Origin: Geobacillus stearothermophilus ATCC 12980
GTDB lineage: Bacteria; Bacillota; Bacilli; Bacillales; Anoxybacillaceae
Length of the DNA: 64,000 bases
NCBI RefSeq assembly: GCF_030369615.1
Contig: NZ_CP128494.1
Span: forward strand, 1,026,001-1,090,000
Direction: 5' to 3'
Shown one piece after another: positions 20,180-32,009 of this stretch (positions are counted from its first letter, which is position 1; every line of letters starts with the position of its first letter). The position numbers were made by a program, and so were the translations under genes. The notes under the pieces were generated by a model. That model searched no databases. It was given only the letters and a program-made list of their open reading frames with translations, and had not been told where the DNA came from.

Positions 20180-20970
20180 AGCAGCGAATCATCACCGGAG
20201 TCATAGCGGCGGCGCTCTTTTTGCCGATTGTTATTTTTGGCGGATTTCCGTTTATAATAGTAACATATATATTGGCCACGGTCGGACTGTTTGAGCTGCT
20301 GCGGATGAAAGGGATGTCCCCGTTGTCTTTCGCTGGGGCCGCCGGGTTTGCCGCCCTTTGGCTCCTGCTTGTTCCCGCTCTTTACGACCAAGAATGGCTG
20401 GCGTCCGGGACGACAAAGTTCGGTGTGCTGGCCGCGCTCGCTTTTTTGCTGCTTGTCGGCACCGTCGTGACAAAAAATGCGCTGACGTTTGATGAGGCAG
20501 CATTTGTCGTGCTGGCGGTTTTGTATGTTGGCGTCGGGTTTTTCTGCTTCGCCGCGATCCGCTTGGCCGGCTTGGCGTACTTCGTCTACGCGCTGTTTGT
20601 CATTTGGGCGACCGACATCGGAGCGTATTTTCTCGGCCGCGCGTTCGGCCGGCGCAAGCTATGGCCGGAAATCAGCCCGAATAAGACAGTCGAAGGCGCC
20701 ATTGGCGGCGTCGTCTGCGCTGTTGTCATCGCGGCCGTTTACGAATGGGCAGTCGGCCCGTTCGGCAGCCTTGGCGCAGCTGTGGGGATTGCGCTTTTGC
20801 TTTCGATGTTCGGCCAGCTTGGCGACTTGGTCGAGTCCGCTTTCAAACGCCATTACGGCGTGAAGGATTCGGGGGCGATTTTGCCGGGGCATGGCGGCAT
20901 TTTGGACCGGTTCGACAGTCTGCTGTTTGTGCTGCCGCTCTTATACATATTCATCGAAGCAGTACGATAA
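20176..20970 (+). CDS. cdsA: Phosphatidate cytidylyltransferase
   Basis: CdsA makes CDP-diacylglycerol from phosphatidic acid and CTP in the membrane. The start ATG 20176 overlaps the uppS stop and follows GGAGGAG; the open frame further upstream lies inside uppS. It has 264 residues, about seven to eight membrane segments and the family signature [26 protein letters not shown] near the C-terminus. Confidence 0.97.
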   Translation: [264 protein letters not shown]

Positions 20971-20987
20971 GCGGATGAGGAGTGAAA

Positions 20988-22139
20988 ATGTTGAAATATA
21001 TTAGTATATTAGGGGCGAGCGGATCGATCGGCCAGCAAACGCTCGATGTCATGCGCGCTCATCCGGACAAGTTTCGTCTGGCGGCGGCATCGGTTGGGAA
21101 AAATGTGGAAGCGGCAAGAAAGCTGATTGCTGAGTTTTCCCCTGTTCTTGTCGCTGTCACCGACCGAGACGCTTACGAAGTGCTTCGCTGCGAGTACAGC
21201 GGGCGGACTGCAGTCGTGTACGGAGAGGAAGGGTTGGTGGAGGCGGCTATTTGCCCGCAGGCGGACGTCGTTGTCACCGCCGTCGTCGGCAGCGTCGGCC
21301 TCGTGCCGACATTAAAAGCGATTGAAGCCGGGAAGACGATCGCTCTCGCCAATAAAGAGACGCTTGTCGTTGCCGGGCATCTTGTCACGGCGGCAGCCAA
21401 GCGGCGCGGTGTGCCGCTGTTGCCGGTTGACAGCGAGCATTCCGCCATTTTTCAATGCTTGCAAGGGGAAAAGCGTGAACACGTGGAGAAGCTGATTCTG
21501 ACCGCGTCGGGCGGGAGCTTTCGCGATCGGACGCGCGAAGAGCTCGCTCATGTGACGGTCGAAGAAGCGCTTCGCCATCCGAATTGGTCGATGGGGGCGA
21601 AAATTACGATTGATTCCGCCACAATGATGAACAAAGGGTTTGAAGTCATTGAAGCGCATTGGCTGTTTGGGCTGCCGTATGAGCGGATCGAGGTCGTGCT
21701 GCACCGAGAAAGCGTCATCCATTCGCTCGTCGAGTTTCGCGACACGAGCATCTTAGCCCAGTTGGGCACGCCGGATATGCGCATCCCGATTCAATACGCG
21801 CTCGCCTATCCGGAGCGGCTGCCGCTTGCGGCGGCCAAGCCGCTCGATTTGGCTGCGCTTGGGGCGCTCCATTTCGCCCCGGTCGATTTTGACCGTTACC
21901 GCTGCCTCCGCTTTGCCTATGAAGCTGGAAAACGCGGCGGCTCGCTGCCGACGGTGTTGAATGCCGCCAATGAGGAAGCGGTGGCGGCGTTTTTAGCCGG
22001 ACGCATTCCGTTTTTGGCCATCGAGGAGTGGATCGAGCGCGCTCTTGAGCGCCATCAGCCGGTGGACGATCCGCAGCTTGAAGAGATTCGCGAAATTGAC
22101 GCGGATGTGCGCGCTTATGTCCGCTCACTATTAGCATAA
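20988..22139 (+). CDS. dxr: 1-deoxy-D-xylulose-5-phosphate reductoisomerase
   Basis: Dxr is the committed step of the MEP isoprenoid pathway, turning DXP into MEP with NADPH. Start ATG 20988 follows GAGGAG (20977-20982); a GTG at 20982 is less well placed. It has 383 residues: NADPH-binding N-terminus ([17 protein letters not shown]), metal and substrate loop ([17 protein letters not shown]), SGGSFRD and the [13 protein letters not shown] segment. With uppS upstream it supplies and uses isoprenoid precursors. Confidence 0.98.
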   Translation: MLKYISILGASGSIGQQTLDVMRAHPDKFRLAAASVGKNVEAARKLIAEFSPVLVAVTDRDAYEVLRCEYSGRTAVVYGEEGLVEAAICPQADVVVTAVVGSVGLVPTLKAIEAGKTIALANKETLVVAGHLVTAAAKRRGVPLLPVDSEHSAIFQCLQGEKREHVEKLILTASGGSFRDRTREELAHVTVEEALRHPNWSMGAKITIDSATMMNKGFEVIEAHWLFGLPYERIEVVLHRESVIHSLVEFRDTSILAQLGTPDMRIPIQYALAYPERLPLAAAKPLDLAALGALHFAPVDFDRYRCLRFAYEAGKRGGSLPTVLNAANEEAVAAFLAGRIPFLAIEEWIERALERHQPVDDPQLEEIREIDADVRAYVRSLLA

Positions 22140-22153
22140 AGGTGGTTGAAACG

Positions 22154-23407
22154 TTGGAATCGATTATTTCGTTTATTGTTGTCTTCGGCGCTCTCGTCTT
22201 TTTTCACGAGCTCGGGCATTTGCTGCTGGCCAAACGGGCCGGCATTTTGTGCCGCGAGTTTGCCATCGGGTTCGGACCGAAAGTGTTTTCGTTTAAGAAA
22301 AGCGAAACGGTGTATACGATCCGGCTTTTGCCGCTTGGCGGTTTCGTCCGCATGGCCGGCGAAGACCCGGAAACGATCGAGCTGAAGCGCGGGCAAGTCG
22401 TCGGTCTTTTGCTTGACAGTGAAGGACGGGTGGAAAAAATCGTCCTCAACCATAAGGACGATTATCCGAACATTCGGGTCGTTGAGGTGGAAGACGCTGA
22501 TTTGGAGCATGGCATGTATGTCACCGGCTATGCCGACGGCGAGCGGCTGGAGCGGTTTGCGGTGAAAGAACCGGCGTTTTTTGTCGTCGACCGCCAAGAA
22601 ATTCAAATCGCCCCGTACCACCGCCAATTTGCGGCAAAAACGCTCGGGCAGCGGACGATGACGATTTTGGCCGGCCCGCTCGCCAACTTTCTATTGGCCG
22701 TCCTCGTCTTTATCATCATCGGCCTTTTGCAAGGCTACCCGGTCGATAAGCCGGTCATCGGCGAGCTGACGCCGGATGGAGCGGCGCGCGCGGCGGGGTT
22801 GAAGCAAGGGGATGAGGTCATCGCCATCAACGGCGAACGGATGGAAACGTGGACGGAAATCGTCAACACGATTCGCGCTCATCCAGAGGAGCCGCTGGAG
22901 TTTCAAATTGAGCGGAACGGGAAAGACATGAGCGTGACCGTCACCCCGGAAGCGAAAACGATTCAAGGGGAGACGATCGGCTTAATCGGCGTCTATCAGC
23001 CGATGGAAAAATCGGTGTTCGGCTCCGTAAAGCAAGGGCTGGTCGAGACGTATTACTGGACGAGGGAAATTGCAACAGGGCTCGTTCAATTGATCACCGG
23101 CCAGTTTCAGCTTGACATGCTGTCAGGCCCGGTCGGCATCGCTGTATCGACTGGCAAGGTGGCGGAGTCCGGGATCTACTACTTGATGAAATGGGGAGCG
23201 ATTTTAAGCATCAACCTCGGGATTGTCAACTTGTTGCCATTGCCGGCGCTAGACGGCGGGCGGCTCCTCTTTTTCGCCATTGAAGCCGTGCGCGGCAAGC
23301 CGGTCGACCGGCAAAAAGAAGGAATGGTCCATTTTATCGGTTTCGCCTTGCTTATGTTGCTGATGCTTGTCGTCACATGGAACGACATTCAAAAATTTTT
23401 CCTATAA
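22154..23407 (+). CDS. rasP: Site-2 intramembrane metalloprotease RasP (RseP)
   Basis: RasP cleaves membrane-embedded substrates such as anti-sigma RsiW and FtsL or signal peptide remnants. The start chosen is TTG 22154, 8 bases after AAAGGTGG; an in-frame GTG at 22142 would overlap that ribosome binding site. The product has 417 residues, with the zinc motif HELGH (ALVFFHELGHLLLA) in helix 1, a PDZ domain at about 195-265, and the second active-site motif NLLPLPALDGGR near 360. In family order it sits between dxr and proS. Confidence 0.96.
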   Translation: MESIISFIVVFGALVFFHELGHLLLAKRAGILCREFAIGFGPKVFSFKKSETVYTIRLLPLGGFVRMAGEDPETIELKRGQVVGLLLDSEGRVEKIVLNHKDDYPNIRVVEVEDADLEHGMYVTGYADGERLERFAVKEPAFFVVDRQEIQIAPYHRQFAAKTLGQRTMTILAGPLANFLLAVLVFIIIGLLQGYPVDKPVIGELTPDGAARAAGLKQGDEVIAINGERMETWTEIVNTIRAHPEEPLEFQIERNGKDMSVTVTPEAKTIQGETIGLIGVYQPMEKSVFGSVKQGLVETYYWTREIATGLVQLITGQFQLDMLSGPVGIAVSTGKVAESGIYYLMKWGAILSINLGIVNLLPLPALDGGRLLFFAIEAVRGKPVDRQKEGMVHFIGFALLMLLMLVVTWNDIQKFFL

Positions 23408-23431
23408 AGAGAGAGAATGAGGTGGCTGTGA

Positions 23432-25135
23432 ATGAGACAAAGTCAAGCGTTTATTCCGACATTGCGCGAAGTGCCGGCGGACGCGGAAGTGAAAAGCCAT
23501 CAGCTGCTGCTGCGGGCCGGCTTCATCCGCCAGAGCGCGAGCGGAGTCTACACGTTTTTGCCGCTCGGGCAACGCGTGCTGCAAAAGATTGAAGCGATCA
23601 TCCGTGAGGAGATGAACCGCATCGGCGGCATGGAACTGCTGATGCCGGCGCTGCAGCCGGCCGAGCTTTGGCAGCAGTCCGGCCGTTGGTATTCGTACGG
23701 ACCGGAGTTGATGCGCTTAAAAGACCGGCACGAGCGCGATTTCGCCCTTGGGCCGACGCATGAGGAAATGATCACGGCGATCGTCCGCGATGAAGTGAAA
23801 ACGTACAAGCGGCTGCCGCTTGTGTTGTACCAAATCCAAACGAAATTCCGCGATGAAAAGCGCCCGCGCTTCGGACTGCTGCGCGGCCGTGAATTCATGA
23901 TGAAAGACGCCTATTCGTTCCATACGTCAAAAGAAAGTTTGGATGAAACGTACAACGACATGTATAACGCCTATTCGAACATTTTCCGCCGCTGCGGCTT
24001 AAACTTCCGTGCCGTCATCGCGGATTCGGGGGCGATCGGCGGCAAAGATACGCACGAGTTCATGGTGCTCTCGGACATTGGCGAAGATACGATCGCCTAT
24101 TCCGACGCGTCCGACTATGCCGCCAACATTGAAATGGCGCCGGTTGTGACCACGTACGAGAAAAGTAGCGAGCCGCCGGCTGAATTGAAAAAAGTGGCGA
24201 CGCCGGGGCAAAAAACGATTGATGAAGTCGCTTCCTACTTACAAGTTTCGCCGGAGCGCTGCATCAAGTCGCTTTTGTTCAATGTCGATGGCCGGTACGT
24301 GCTTGTTCTTGTCCGCGGCGACCACGAGGCGAACGAGGTGAAAGTGAAAAATGTGCTCGACGCCACCGTCGTGGAGCTGGCGACGCCGGAAGAAACAGAA
24401 CGGGTGATGGGGGCGCCGGTCGGCTCGCTCGGTCCGATCGGTGTCAGCGAAGCGGTCATGGTGATCGCGGACCATGCTGTTGCTGCCATCGTCAACGGTG
24501 TTTGCGGCGCGAATGAGGAAGGCTACCATTACATCGGCGTCAACCCGGACCGCGATTTTGCCGTCAGTCAATACGCCGACTTGCGCTTTGTCCAAGAGGG
24601 CGACCCGTCTCCGGACGGCAAAGGGACGATCCGCTTCGCTCGCGGCATTGAAGTCGGGCACGTGTTCAAGCTTGGCACGAAATACAGTGAGGCAATGAAC
24701 GCCGTGTACTTGGATGAAAACGGCCAAACGAAGACGATGATCATGGGCTGCTACGGCATCGGCGTCTCCAGGCTGGTGGCGGCGATTGCCGAGCAGTTTG
24801 CCGATGAAAACGGGCTCGTCTGGCCGGCTTCGGTGGCGCCGTTTCATATCCATTTGCTGACAGCGAACGCGAAAAGCGACGAGCAGCGAGCGTTGGCGGA
24901 GGAATGGTACGAAAAATTGGGACAGGCAGGATTTGAAGTGTTATATGATGACCGCCCGGAGCGGGCCGGAGTCAAGTTTGCCGACAGCGATTTGATCGGC
25001 ATTCCGGTTCGCGTCACCGTCGGCAAGCGGGTGGGCGAAGGCATCGTCGAAGTGAAAGTGCGAAAAACAGGCGAGACGTTTGACGTGCCGGTGGGCGAAT
25101 TGACCGATACGGTGCGCCGCCTCTTGCAAGGGTGA
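23432..25135 (+). CDS. proS: Prolyl-tRNA synthetase (bacterial type)
   Basis: Charges tRNA-Pro; this is the longer bacterial form with an inserted editing domain. It has 567 residues: class II motif 1 ([19 protein letters not shown]), motif 2 ([25 protein letters not shown]), the YbaK-like editing insertion (about 230-390), motif 3 ([17 protein letters not shown]), and the anticodon-binding C-terminal domain. ATG 23432 is preceded by GAGGTGG. A long stem-loop follows. Confidence 0.98.
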   Translation: MRQSQAFIPTLREVPADAEVKSHQLLLRAGFIRQSASGVYTFLPLGQRVLQKIEAIIREEMNRIGGMELLMPALQPAELWQQSGRWYSYGPELMRLKDRHERDFALGPTHEEMITAIVRDEVKTYKRLPLVLYQIQTKFRDEKRPRFGLLRGREFMMKDAYSFHTSKESLDETYNDMYNAYSNIFRRCGLNFRAVIADSGAIGGKDTHEFMVLSDIGEDTIAYSDASDYAANIEMAPVVTTYEKSSEPPAELKKVATPGQKTIDEVASYLQVSPERCIKSLLFNVDGRYVLVLVRGDHEANEVKVKNVLDATVVELATPEETERVMGAPVGSLGPIGVSEAVMVIADHAVAAIVNGVCGANEEGYHYIGVNPDRDFAVSQYADLRFVQEGDPSPDGKGTIRFARGIEVGHVFKLGTKYSEAMNAVYLDENGQTKTMIMGCYGIGVSRLVAAIAEQFADENGLVWPASVAPFHIHLLTANAKSDEQRALAEEWYEKLGQAGFEVLYDDRPERAGVKFADSDLIGIPVRVTVGKRVGEGIVEVKVRKTGETFDVPVGELTDTVRRLLQG

Positions 25136-25142
25136 ACGAACG

Positions 25143-25186
25143 GCGCCGGCGAAAAAGAACGAGTTTCTTTTCCGTCGGCGCTTTTT
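25143..25186 (+). terminator. Terminator between proS and polC
   Basis: GCGCCG (25143-25148) pairs with CGGCGC (25176-25181), extended by an imperfect A-rich/T-rich inner stem, and ends in TTTTT. It lies 8 bases after proS. Confidence 0.75.
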
Positions 25187-25196
25187 GGCGTTTGTA

Positions 25197-25205
25197 TGGT
25201 ATGAT
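25197..25205 (+). promoter_or_regulatory. Possible extended -10 promoter of polC
   Basis: TGG-TATGAT (25197-25205) is an extended -10 located 36 bases before the polC ATG and after the proS terminator. No good -35 is visible at 16-18 bases, so confidence is limited. Confidence 0.4.
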
Positions 25206-25240
25206 TAGAAAGAGAAACGATTTCGTTGAGAGGGGAAATC

Positions 25241-28200
25241 ATGGCCACGAAAGAACAAAAAGAGCGGTTTTTCGTTTTGCTTGAGCAACTGAAGATGACG
25301 TCGGATGAATGGATGCCGTATTTCCGTGATGCGTTCATTCGCAAAGTCGTGATTGATAAAGAAGAAAAAAGCTGGCATTTCTATTTTCAGTTCGCCAACG
25401 TGCTGCCGGCCGAGGTGTACAAATCGTTTACGGACCGCTTGGCGGCTGCTTTCCGCCATATCGCTGCCATCCGGTATACGATTGATGTCGAATCGCCGCG
25501 CGTAACGGAAGACGATGTGCGGGCGTACTGGCCGCTTTGCCTCGCCGAGCTGCAAGAAGGCGTCTCGCCGCTTGTCGATTTGCTGAGCCGGCAGACGCCG
25601 GCGGTGAAAGGGAACAAGCTCGTTGTCACCGCCCGCCACGAGGCGGAGGCGCTGGCTGTCAAACGGCGGTTTGCGCAAAAAATCGCCGCGATTTACGCGT
25701 CGTTCGGTTTTCCGCCGTTTCAGCTGGAAGTCGACGTGCAACCGGCTGAGCAGGAAATGGAGCAGTTTTTGGCGCAAAAGCAGCAAGAAGATGAAGAGCG
25801 GGCGTTGGCGGTGCTGACCGATATGGCAAAAGAAGAGGAAAAGGCAGCAGCGGCTTCTCCATCCGGCCCGCTCGTCATCGGCTACCCGATCCGCGACGAG
25901 GAGCCAGTGCGTCCGCTTGAGACGATCGTTGAGGAAGAACGGCGCGTTGTGGTGCAAGGGTATGTGTTTGACGCTGAGGTGAGCGAGCTCAAAAGCGGCC
26001 GCACGCTGTTGACCATGAAAATCACCGATTACACGAACTCGATTTTAGTCAAAATGTTCTCGCGCGACAAAGAGGACGCCGAGCTCATGAGCGGCGTCAA
26101 AAAAGGCATGTGGGTGAAAGTGCGCGGCAGCGTGCAAAACGACACATTCGTCCGCGATTTGGTCATCATCGCCAACGATTTGAACGAAATCGCTGCAAAC
26201 GAACGGCAAGATACAGCGCCCGAAGGGGAAAAGAGGGTCGAGCTCCATTTGCATACCCCGATGAGCCAAATGGACGCGGTTACCTCGGTGACAAAACTCA
26301 TCGAACAAGCGAAAAAATGGGGTCATCCGGCGATCGCCGTCACCGACCATGCCGTTGTTCAGTCGTTTCCGGAGGCCTACAGCGCGGCGAAAAAACACGG
26401 CATGAAGGTCATTTACGGCCTTGAGGCGTACATCGTCGACGATGGCGTGCCGATCGCCTACAATGAAACGCACCGCCGTCTTTCGGAGGAGACATACGTC
26501 GTCTTTGACGTTGAAACGACCGGGCTGTCGGCTGTGTACAATACGATCATTGAGCTGGCGGCCGTCAAAATCAAAGACGGCGAGATCATCGACCGGTTTA
26601 TGTCCTTTGCCAATCCGGGACATCCGCTGTCCGTGACGACGATGGAATTGACCGGAATCACGGACGAAATGGTGAAAGACGCTCCGCAGCCGGATGAGGT
26701 GCTGGCCCGTTTTGTTGACTGGATTGGCGATGCGACGCTTGTGGCCCATAACGCCAGCTTTGACATCGGGTTTTTAAACGCAGGCCTCGCCCGCATGGGA
26801 CGCGGCAAGCTCACCAATCCGGTCATTGACACGCTTGAACTCGCCCGCTTTTTGTATCCGGATTTGAAAAACCACCGGCTGAACACGCTTTGCAAAAAGT
26901 TCGACATTGAACTGACCCAGCACCACCGCGCCATCTACGACGCGGAGGCAACCGGGCATTTGCTTATGCGGCTATTGAAGGAAGCGGAAGAGCGCAGCAT
27001 ACTGTTTCATGACGAATTAAACAGCCGCACGCACAGCGATGCGTCGTACCGCCTGGCGCGCCCGTTCCATGCGACGCTGTTGGCGCAAAACGACATCGGG
27101 CTGAAAAACTTGTTCAAGCTCGTCTCGCTGTCGCACATCGATTATTTTCACCGCGTGCCGCGCATCCCGCGCTCCGTGCTGGTCAAGCATCGTGAAGGGC
27201 TGCTCGTTGGCTCGGGCTGCGACAAAGGCGAGCTGTTTGACAACTTGATCCAAAAGGCGCCGGAGGAAGTCGAAGACATCGCCCGCTTTTACGATTTTCT
27301 TGAGGTGCATCCGCCCGAGGTGTACAAGCCGCTCATTGAAATGGATTACGTCAAAGATGAAGAGATGATCCAAAACATCATCCGCAGCATCGTCGCCCTT
27401 GGCGAAAAGCTCAACATTCCGGTCGTCGCCACCGGCAACGTCCATTATTTAAATCCGGAGGACAAAATTTACCGGAAAATTTTAATCCATTCGCAAGGCG
27501 GGGCGAACCCGCTCAACCGGCATGAGCTGCCGGATGTGTATTTCCGCACGACGAACGAAATGCTGGATTGCTTCTCGTTTTTAGGGCCGGAAAAAGCGAA
27601 AGAAATCGTCGTCGACAACACACAAAAAATCGCTTCGTTAATCGGTGAAGTGAAGCCGATCAAGGATGAGCTGTACACGCCGCGCATCGAAGGGGCGGAC
27701 GAGGAAATCAAGGAAATGAGCTACCGGCGGGCGAAAGAAATTTACGGAGACCCGCTGCCGAAACTTGTTGAGGAGCGGCTTGAAAAAGAGCTGAAGAGCA
27801 TTATCGGCCACGGATTTGCCGTCATTTACTTAATTTCGCATAAGCTCGTCAAAAAGTCGCTCGATGACGGCTACCTTGTCGGGTCGCGCGGCTCGGTCGG
27901 CTCATCGTTTGTCGCGACGATGACGGAAATTACCGAGGTGAACCCGCTGCCGCCGCATTACGTCTGCCCGAACTGCAAACATTCCGAGTTTTTTAATGAC
28001 GGTTCGGTCGGGTCGGGCTTTGACTTGCCGGATCAAAACTGCCCGCAATGCGGGACGAAATACAAAAAAGACGGGCATGACATCCCGTTTGAGACGTTCC
28101 TTGGCTTTAAAGGCGACAAAGTGCCGGATATCGATTTGAACTTCTCCGGCGAGTACCAGCCGCGCGCCCACAACTATACGAAAGTGCTGTTTGGCGAAGA

Positions 28201-29545
28201 CAACGTCTACCGCGCCGGAACGATCGGCACGGTCGCCGACAAAACGGCGTACGGGTTTGTGAAAGGCTATGCGAGCGACCATAACTTAGAGCTGCGCGGC
28301 GCGGAAATCGACCGTCTGGCGGCCGGCTGCACCGGAGTGAAGCGGACGACTGGGCAGCACCCTGGAGGCATTATCGTCGTTCCCGATTATATGGAAATTT
28401 ACGACTTTACGCCGATCCAATATCCAGCCGATGATACGTCATCGGAATGGCGGACGACCCATTTTGACTTCCACTCGATTCATGACAATTTATTGAAGCT
28501 CGATATTCTTGGGCACGACGATCCGACGGTCATCCGCATGCTGCAAGATTTAAGCGGCATCGATCCGAAAACGATCCCGACCGACGACCCGGACGTGATG
28601 GGCATTTTCAGCAGCACCGAGCCGCTTGGCGTTACGCCGGAGCAAATTATGTGCAACGTCGGCACGATCGGCATCCCGGAATTCGGCACGCGCTTTGTCC
28701 GGCAAATGCTCGAAGAAACGAAGCCGAAAACATTTTCCGAGCTCGTGCAAATTTCCGGTTTGTCGCACGGCACCGATGTATGGCTTGGCAACGCGCAAGA
28801 ACTCATTCAAAATGGCACGTGCACGCTTTCTGAGGTGATCGGCTGCCGCGACGACATTATGGTCTATCTCATTTACCGCGGGCTTGAGCCGTCGCTGGCG
28901 TTTAAAATTATGGAATCGGTGCGCAAAGGGAAAGGATTGACGCCGGAATTTGAGGCGGAGATGCGCAAGCATAACGTGCCGGAATGGTACATCGACTCGT
29001 GCAAAAAAATCAAATACATGTTCCCGAAAGCGCACGCGGCGGCCTACGTGTTGATGGCGGTGCGCATCGCCTACTTTAAGGTGCACCATCCGCTTTTGTA
29101 TTACGCGTCGTACTTTACGGTGCGGGCGGAGGACTTTGACCTTGATGCCATGATCAAAGGATCAGCCGCCATTCGCAAGCGGATTGAGGAAATCAACGCC
29201 AAAGGCATTCAGGCGACGGCGAAAGAGAAAAGCTTGCTCACGGTGCTGGAAGTGGCGCTGGAAATGTGCGAGCGCGGCTTTTCCTTTAAAAATATCGACT
29301 TGTACCGCTCGCAGGCGACCGAATTTGTCATTGACGGCAACTCGCTTATTCCGCCGTTTAACGCCATCCCGGGGCTCGGGACGAACGTGGCGCAAAACAT
29401 TGTGCGCGCCCGCGAAGAAGGGGAGTTTTTGTCAAAAGAAGATTTGCAGCAGCGCGGCAAAGTGTCGAAAACGCTGCTTGAGTATCTCGAAAGCCGCGGC
29501 TGCCTCGACTCGCTTCCGGATCATAACCAGCTGTCCTTGTTCTGA
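25241..29545 (+). CDS. polC: DNA polymerase III alpha subunit, PolC type
   Basis: PolC is the Gram-positive replicative polymerase with built-in proofreading exonuclease. Start ATG 25241 ([11 protein letters not shown]) follows GAGAGGGG, giving 1434 residues, close to B. subtilis (1437). Domains in order: N-terminal domain, OB fold (about 230-320), PHP ([15 protein letters not shown] at about 332), DEDD exonuclease inserted in PHP ([10 protein letters not shown] at about 421, [21 protein letters not shown]), a four-cysteine zinc site (CPNC and CPQCGTKY at about 908 and 935), the polymerase core ([13 protein letters not shown]), and the C-terminal clamp-binding end QLSLF. Confidence 0.99.
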   Translation: MATKEQKERFFVLLEQLKMTSDEWMPYFRDAFIRKVVIDKEEKSWHFYFQFANVLPAEVYKSFTDRLAAAFRHIAAIRYTIDVESPRVTEDDVRAYWPLCLAELQEGVSPLVDLLSRQTPAVKGNKLVVTARHEAEALAVKRRFAQKIAAIYASFGFPPFQLEVDVQPAEQEMEQFLAQKQQEDEERALAVLTDMAKEEEKAAAASPSGPLVIGYPIRDEEPVRPLETIVEEERRVVVQGYVFDAEVSELKSGRTLLTMKITDYTNSILVKMFSRDKEDAELMSGVKKGMWVKVRGSVQNDTFVRDLVIIANDLNEIAANERQDTAPEGEKRVELHLHTPMSQMDAVTSVTKLIEQAKKWGHPAIAVTDHAVVQSFPEAYSAAKKHGMKVIYGLEAYIVDDGVPIAYNETHRRLSEETYVVFDVETTGLSAVYNTIIELAAVKIKDGEIIDRFMSFANPGHPLSVTTMELTGITDEMVKDAPQPDEVLARFVDWIGDATLVAHNASFDIGFLNAGLARMGRGKLTNPVIDTLELARFLYPDLKNHRLNTLCKKFDIELTQHHRAIYDAEATGHLLMRLLKEAEERSILFHDELNSRTHSDASYRLARPFHATLLAQNDIGLKNLFKLVSLSHIDYFHRVPRIPRSVLVKHREGLLVGSGCDKGELFDNLIQKAPEEVEDIARFYDFLEVHPPEVYKPLIEMDYVKDEEMIQNIIRSIVALGEKLNIPVVATGNVHYLNPEDKIYRKILIHSQGGANPLNRHELPDVYFRTTNEMLDCFSFLGPEKAKEIVVDNTQKIASLIGEVKPIKDELYTPRIEGADEEIKEMSYRRAKEIYGDPLPKLVEERLEKELKSIIGHGFAVIYLISHKLVKKSLDDGYLVGSRGSVGSSFVATMTEITEVNPLPPHYVCPNCKHSEFFNDGSVGSGFDLPDQNCPQCGTKYKKDGHDIPFETFLGFKGDKVPDIDLNFSGEYQPRAHNYTKVLFGEDNVYRAGTIGTVADKTAYGFVKGYASDHNLELRGAEIDRLAAGCTGVKRTTGQHPGGIIVVPDYMEIYDFTPIQYPADDTSSEWRTTHFDFHSIHDNLLKLDILGHDDPTVIRMLQDLSGIDPKTIPTDDPDVMGIFSSTEPLGVTPEQIMCNVGTIGIPEFGTRFVRQMLEETKPKTFSELVQISGLSHGTDVWLGNAQELIQNGTCTLSEVIGCRDDIMVYLIYRGLEPSLAFKIMESVRKGKGLTPEFEAEMRKHNVPEWYIDSCKKIKYMFPKAHAAAYVLMAVRIAYFKVHHPLLYYASYFTVRAEDFDLDAMIKGSAAIRKRIEEINAKGIQATAKEKSLLTVLEVALEMCERGFSFKNIDLYRSQATEFVIDGNSLIPPFNAIPGLGTNVAQNIVRAREEGEFLSKEDLQQRGKVSKTLLEYLESRGCLDSLPDHNQLSLF

Positions 29546-29559
29546 CGGACGGTTTTTCG

Positions 29560-29588
29560 TTGCAATATATTTCCCAATGTGTTATAGT
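29560..29588 (+). promoter_or_regulatory. Sigma-A promoter of the rimP-nusA-infB operon
   Basis: TTGCAA (29560-29565), a 17-base spacer, TATAGT (29583-29588). It lies 15 bases after the polC stop, and the next gene (rimP) starts 160 bases downstream, leaving a leader RNA. Confidence 0.82.
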
Positions 29589-29619
29589 TTTAGTGGAATT
29601 GGCAAAGATAATGGCAAAC

Positions 29620-29643
29620 AAAGAGTGGGGAAACCCACTCTTT
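29620..29643 (+). promoter_or_regulatory. Leader hairpin of the rimP-nusA operon (attenuator candidate)
   Basis: Perfect 10-bp stem AAAGAGTGGG (29620-29629) and CCCACTCTTT (29634-29643) with tetraloop GAAA, about 25 bases from the expected transcript start, followed by an interrupted T tract (TTTCGTCTT). In B. subtilis the same operon is reported to be controlled by NusA through termination in its leader; a strong stem with a broken U tract is the kind of terminator that depends on NusA. That this one works so is inferred. Confidence 0.6.
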
Positions 29644-29748
29644 CGTCTTGAATGAGCATCGGTCTTTCCGTCTTTCGTTCATTCCCGCCTTGTGCAGGGG
29701 ATTTTCTCATTATGCAGCATGCAGCCTTGCCCAGTAAGGAGGAACACG

Positions 29749-30222
29749 ATGAGCAAAAAAGTGACAGAAACGGTTGAACAGCTTGTCGCGCCGATTTTGG
29801 ACGAAATGGGGCTCGAGCTGGTGGACATCGAGTATGTGAAAGAAGGAAAAAACTGGTTTTTGCGCGTCTTTATTGATTCAGACACCGGCGTGGACATTGA
29901 ACAGTGCGGCGTCGTCAGTGAAAGGCTAAGCGAAAAGCTCGACGAGGTCGACCCGATTCCGCACAACTATTTTTTAGAAGTGTCATCGCCGGGAGCGGAG
30001 CGGCCGTTAAAAAATGAAAAAGATTTTGTAAGAGCAATTGGGAAAAATGTATATATCAAAACATACGAGCCGATTGCAGGAGAAAAGCAGTTTGAAGGGG
30101 AATTGACCGCTTTTGACGGGACGACCGTGACGCTGTCGGTCAAAGACCGCGGGCGGCAAAAAACGGTCGCCATTCCGTATGAAAAAGTGGCGAGCGCTAG
30201 ATTAGCCGTCATTTTCTCTTAA
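29749..30222 (+). CDS. rimP: Ribosome maturation factor RimP
   Basis: RimP helps early 30S assembly. The start ATG 29749 follows AAGGAGG and gives 157 residues; open frame upstream to 29692 lies in the leader. The N-terminal alpha/beta domain ([50 protein letters not shown]) and C-terminal SH3-like barrel match RimP. First gene of the operon that also makes NusA and IF2. Confidence 0.98.
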   Translation: MSKKVTETVEQLVAPILDEMGLELVDIEYVKEGKNWFLRVFIDSDTGVDIEQCGVVSERLSEKLDEVDPIPHNYFLEVSSPGAERPLKNEKDFVRAIGKNVYIKTYEPIAGEKQFEGELTAFDGTTVTLSVKDRGRQKTVAIPYEKVASARLAVIFS

Positions 30223-30246
30223 TGATAAAAGGGGGATTTTCGTTTC

Positions 30247-31398
30247 ATGAACACGCAGTTGCTTGAGGCGTTAGCCGATCTGATGCGGGAAAAAGGCATC
30301 AGCAAAGAAGTGATTATGGAAGCCATTGAAGCGGCGCTCGTTTCCGCGTACAAGCGCAATTTCGGCCAAGCGCAAAACGTGCGCGTCGATTTAAATATGG
30401 AAACAGGGACGATCCGCGTGCTCGCCCGCAAAGACGTCGTCGAAGAGGTGACCGATCCGCGTCTTGAAATTTCGCTTGAGGAGGCGCAGCGGATCAATCC
30501 GAACTATCAAATCGGCGATGTCGTCGAATTGGAAGTGACGCCGCGCGATTTCGGGCGCATCGCTGCGCAAACAGCGAAACAAGTCGTGACCCAGCGCGTG
30601 CGTGAAGCGGAGCGGAGCATCATCTACGCCGAATTTGTCGACCGCGAAGAGGACATTATGACCGGCATCGTCCAGCGCATTGACCCGCGTTTTGTCTATG
30701 TCAGCCTCGGCAAGGCGGAGGCGCTTTTGCCGGCGAACGAACAAATGCCGAATGAAACGTACAAACCGCACGATCGGCTGAAAGTGTACATTACGAAAGT
30801 GGAAAAGACGACAAAAGGGCCGCAAATTTTCGTCTCCCGCACTCATCCGGGCTTGCTGAAGCGGCTGTTTGAGCTTGAGGTGCCGGAAATTTACGACGGG
30901 ACGGTTGAAATCAAGTCGATCGCCCGCGAAGCCGGCGATCGTTCCAAAATTTCCGTCCATTCCGACAATCCGGAAGTCGATCCGGTTGGCGCCTGCGTCG
31001 GGCCAAAAGGGCAGCGCGTCCAGGCGATCGTCGACGAGCTGAACGGGGAAAAAATTGATATCGTCCGCTGGTCGGCCGACCCGGTGGAGTTTGTCGCCAA
31101 TGCGTTAAGCCCAGCGAAAGTGCTGCGCGTCATCGTCAATGAAGAGCAAAGGGCGACGACCGTCATCGTTCCGGACTACCAGCTGTCGCTCGCTATCGGC
31201 AAACGCGGGCAAAATGCCCGTCTGGCGGCAAAATTGACCGGCTGGAAAATCGATATTAAAAGCGAGTCCGAGGCGCGGGACATGGGCATTGATCCGTATG
31301 CGCCATCCACTTCGCTTGATTTCAACGGCGCGGCGGCCGATAATGGAAATAGTGATGAGAACGTCCAATCATTCGATGCATCGGCGGAAATCGAGTGA
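30247..31398 (+). CDS. nusA: Transcription termination/antitermination factor NusA
   Basis: NusA binds RNA polymerase, stimulates pausing and intrinsic termination and takes part in antitermination. It has 383 residues: N-terminal polymerase-binding domain (1-125), S1 domain (about 135-200, [20 protein letters not shown]), KH1 ([19 protein letters not shown]) and KH2 ([18 protein letters not shown]). As in other Firmicutes it lacks the C-terminal acidic repeats of the E. coli protein. It follows rimP by 24 bases and is probably autoregulated through the leader hairpin. Confidence 0.98.
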   Translation: MNTQLLEALADLMREKGISKEVIMEAIEAALVSAYKRNFGQAQNVRVDLNMETGTIRVLARKDVVEEVTDPRLEISLEEAQRINPNYQIGDVVELEVTPRDFGRIAAQTAKQVVTQRVREAERSIIYAEFVDREEDIMTGIVQRIDPRFVYVSLGKAEALLPANEQMPNETYKPHDRLKVYITKVEKTTKGPQIFVSRTHPGLLKRLFELEVPEIYDGTVEIKSIAREAGDRSKISVHSDNPEVDPVGACVGPKGQRVQAIVDELNGEKIDIVRWSADPVEFVANALSPAKVLRVIVNEEQRATTVIVPDYQLSLAIGKRGQNARLAAKLTGWKIDIKSESEARDMGIDPYAPSTSLDFNGAAADNGNSDENVQSFDASAEIE

Positions 31399-31410
31399 GG
31401 GGGAATAGAA

Positions 31411-31695
31411 ATGGCAGCGCAAAAGAAAATTCCGTTGCGCAAATGCGTCGTCACTGGAGAGATGAAGCCAAAGCGGGAAATGGTGCGCATCGTCCGCTCC
31501 AAAGAAGGAGAGGTGTCGATCGACCCGACCGGCAAAAAAGCGGGGCGGGGCGCGTATATTACCCTTGACCCGGATTGCATTTTACAGGCGAAAAAGAAAA
31601 ACATTTTGGCCCGCCATTTAAAAGCCGACATCGCCGACTCGCTCTATGACGAGCTGCTTGCTTTGGCGAAAAAGGAGAAACAGGCAGGACAATGA
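31411..31695 (+). CDS. rnpM: RNase P modulator RnpM (YlxR)
   Basis: Small RNA-binding protein of the YlxR family; the B. subtilis protein has been reported to bind RNase P RNA and reduce its activity. It has 94 residues with the family signature [22 protein letters not shown] and a GRGAYI turn ([15 protein letters not shown]). Position between nusA and the L7Ae-like ylxQ is conserved. The stop overlaps ylxQ by 4 bases. Confidence 0.95.
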
Positions 31696-32009
31696 AACAG
31701 AACCGCTGGGCATCGCTGTTAGGGTTGGCGCAGCGGGCCGGAAAAGTCGTTTCCGGAGAGGGACTTGTCGTCAAGGAAGTGCAACGGGGCAGGGCGCGGC
31801 TCGTGTTGCTTTCGGAAGATGCGTCGGCCAACACGGAAAAAAAAGTGACGGATAAATGTGCGTTTTATGGCGTCCCGCTTTGCAAAGTGCCGGACCGGTA
31901 TGTGCTGGGCGGCGCGATCGGCAAAGACGCCCGCGTCGTCGTCGCCGTCACCGACGAAGGGTTCGCGCGCCAATTGCAAACGATGCTCGACCGATCTTTA
32001 TGGGGGTGA
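31692..32009 (+). CDS. ylxQ: L7Ae-family RNA-binding protein YlxQ
   Basis: L7Ae/L30e-type protein that binds kink-turns in RNA; the B. subtilis member binds k-turns in vitro but its cell target is unclear. It has 105 residues with the fold pattern [33 protein letters not shown] and [18 protein letters not shown]. It overlaps rnpM and is 4 bases before infB, so three RNA-binding proteins are translated in series. Confidence 0.93.
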
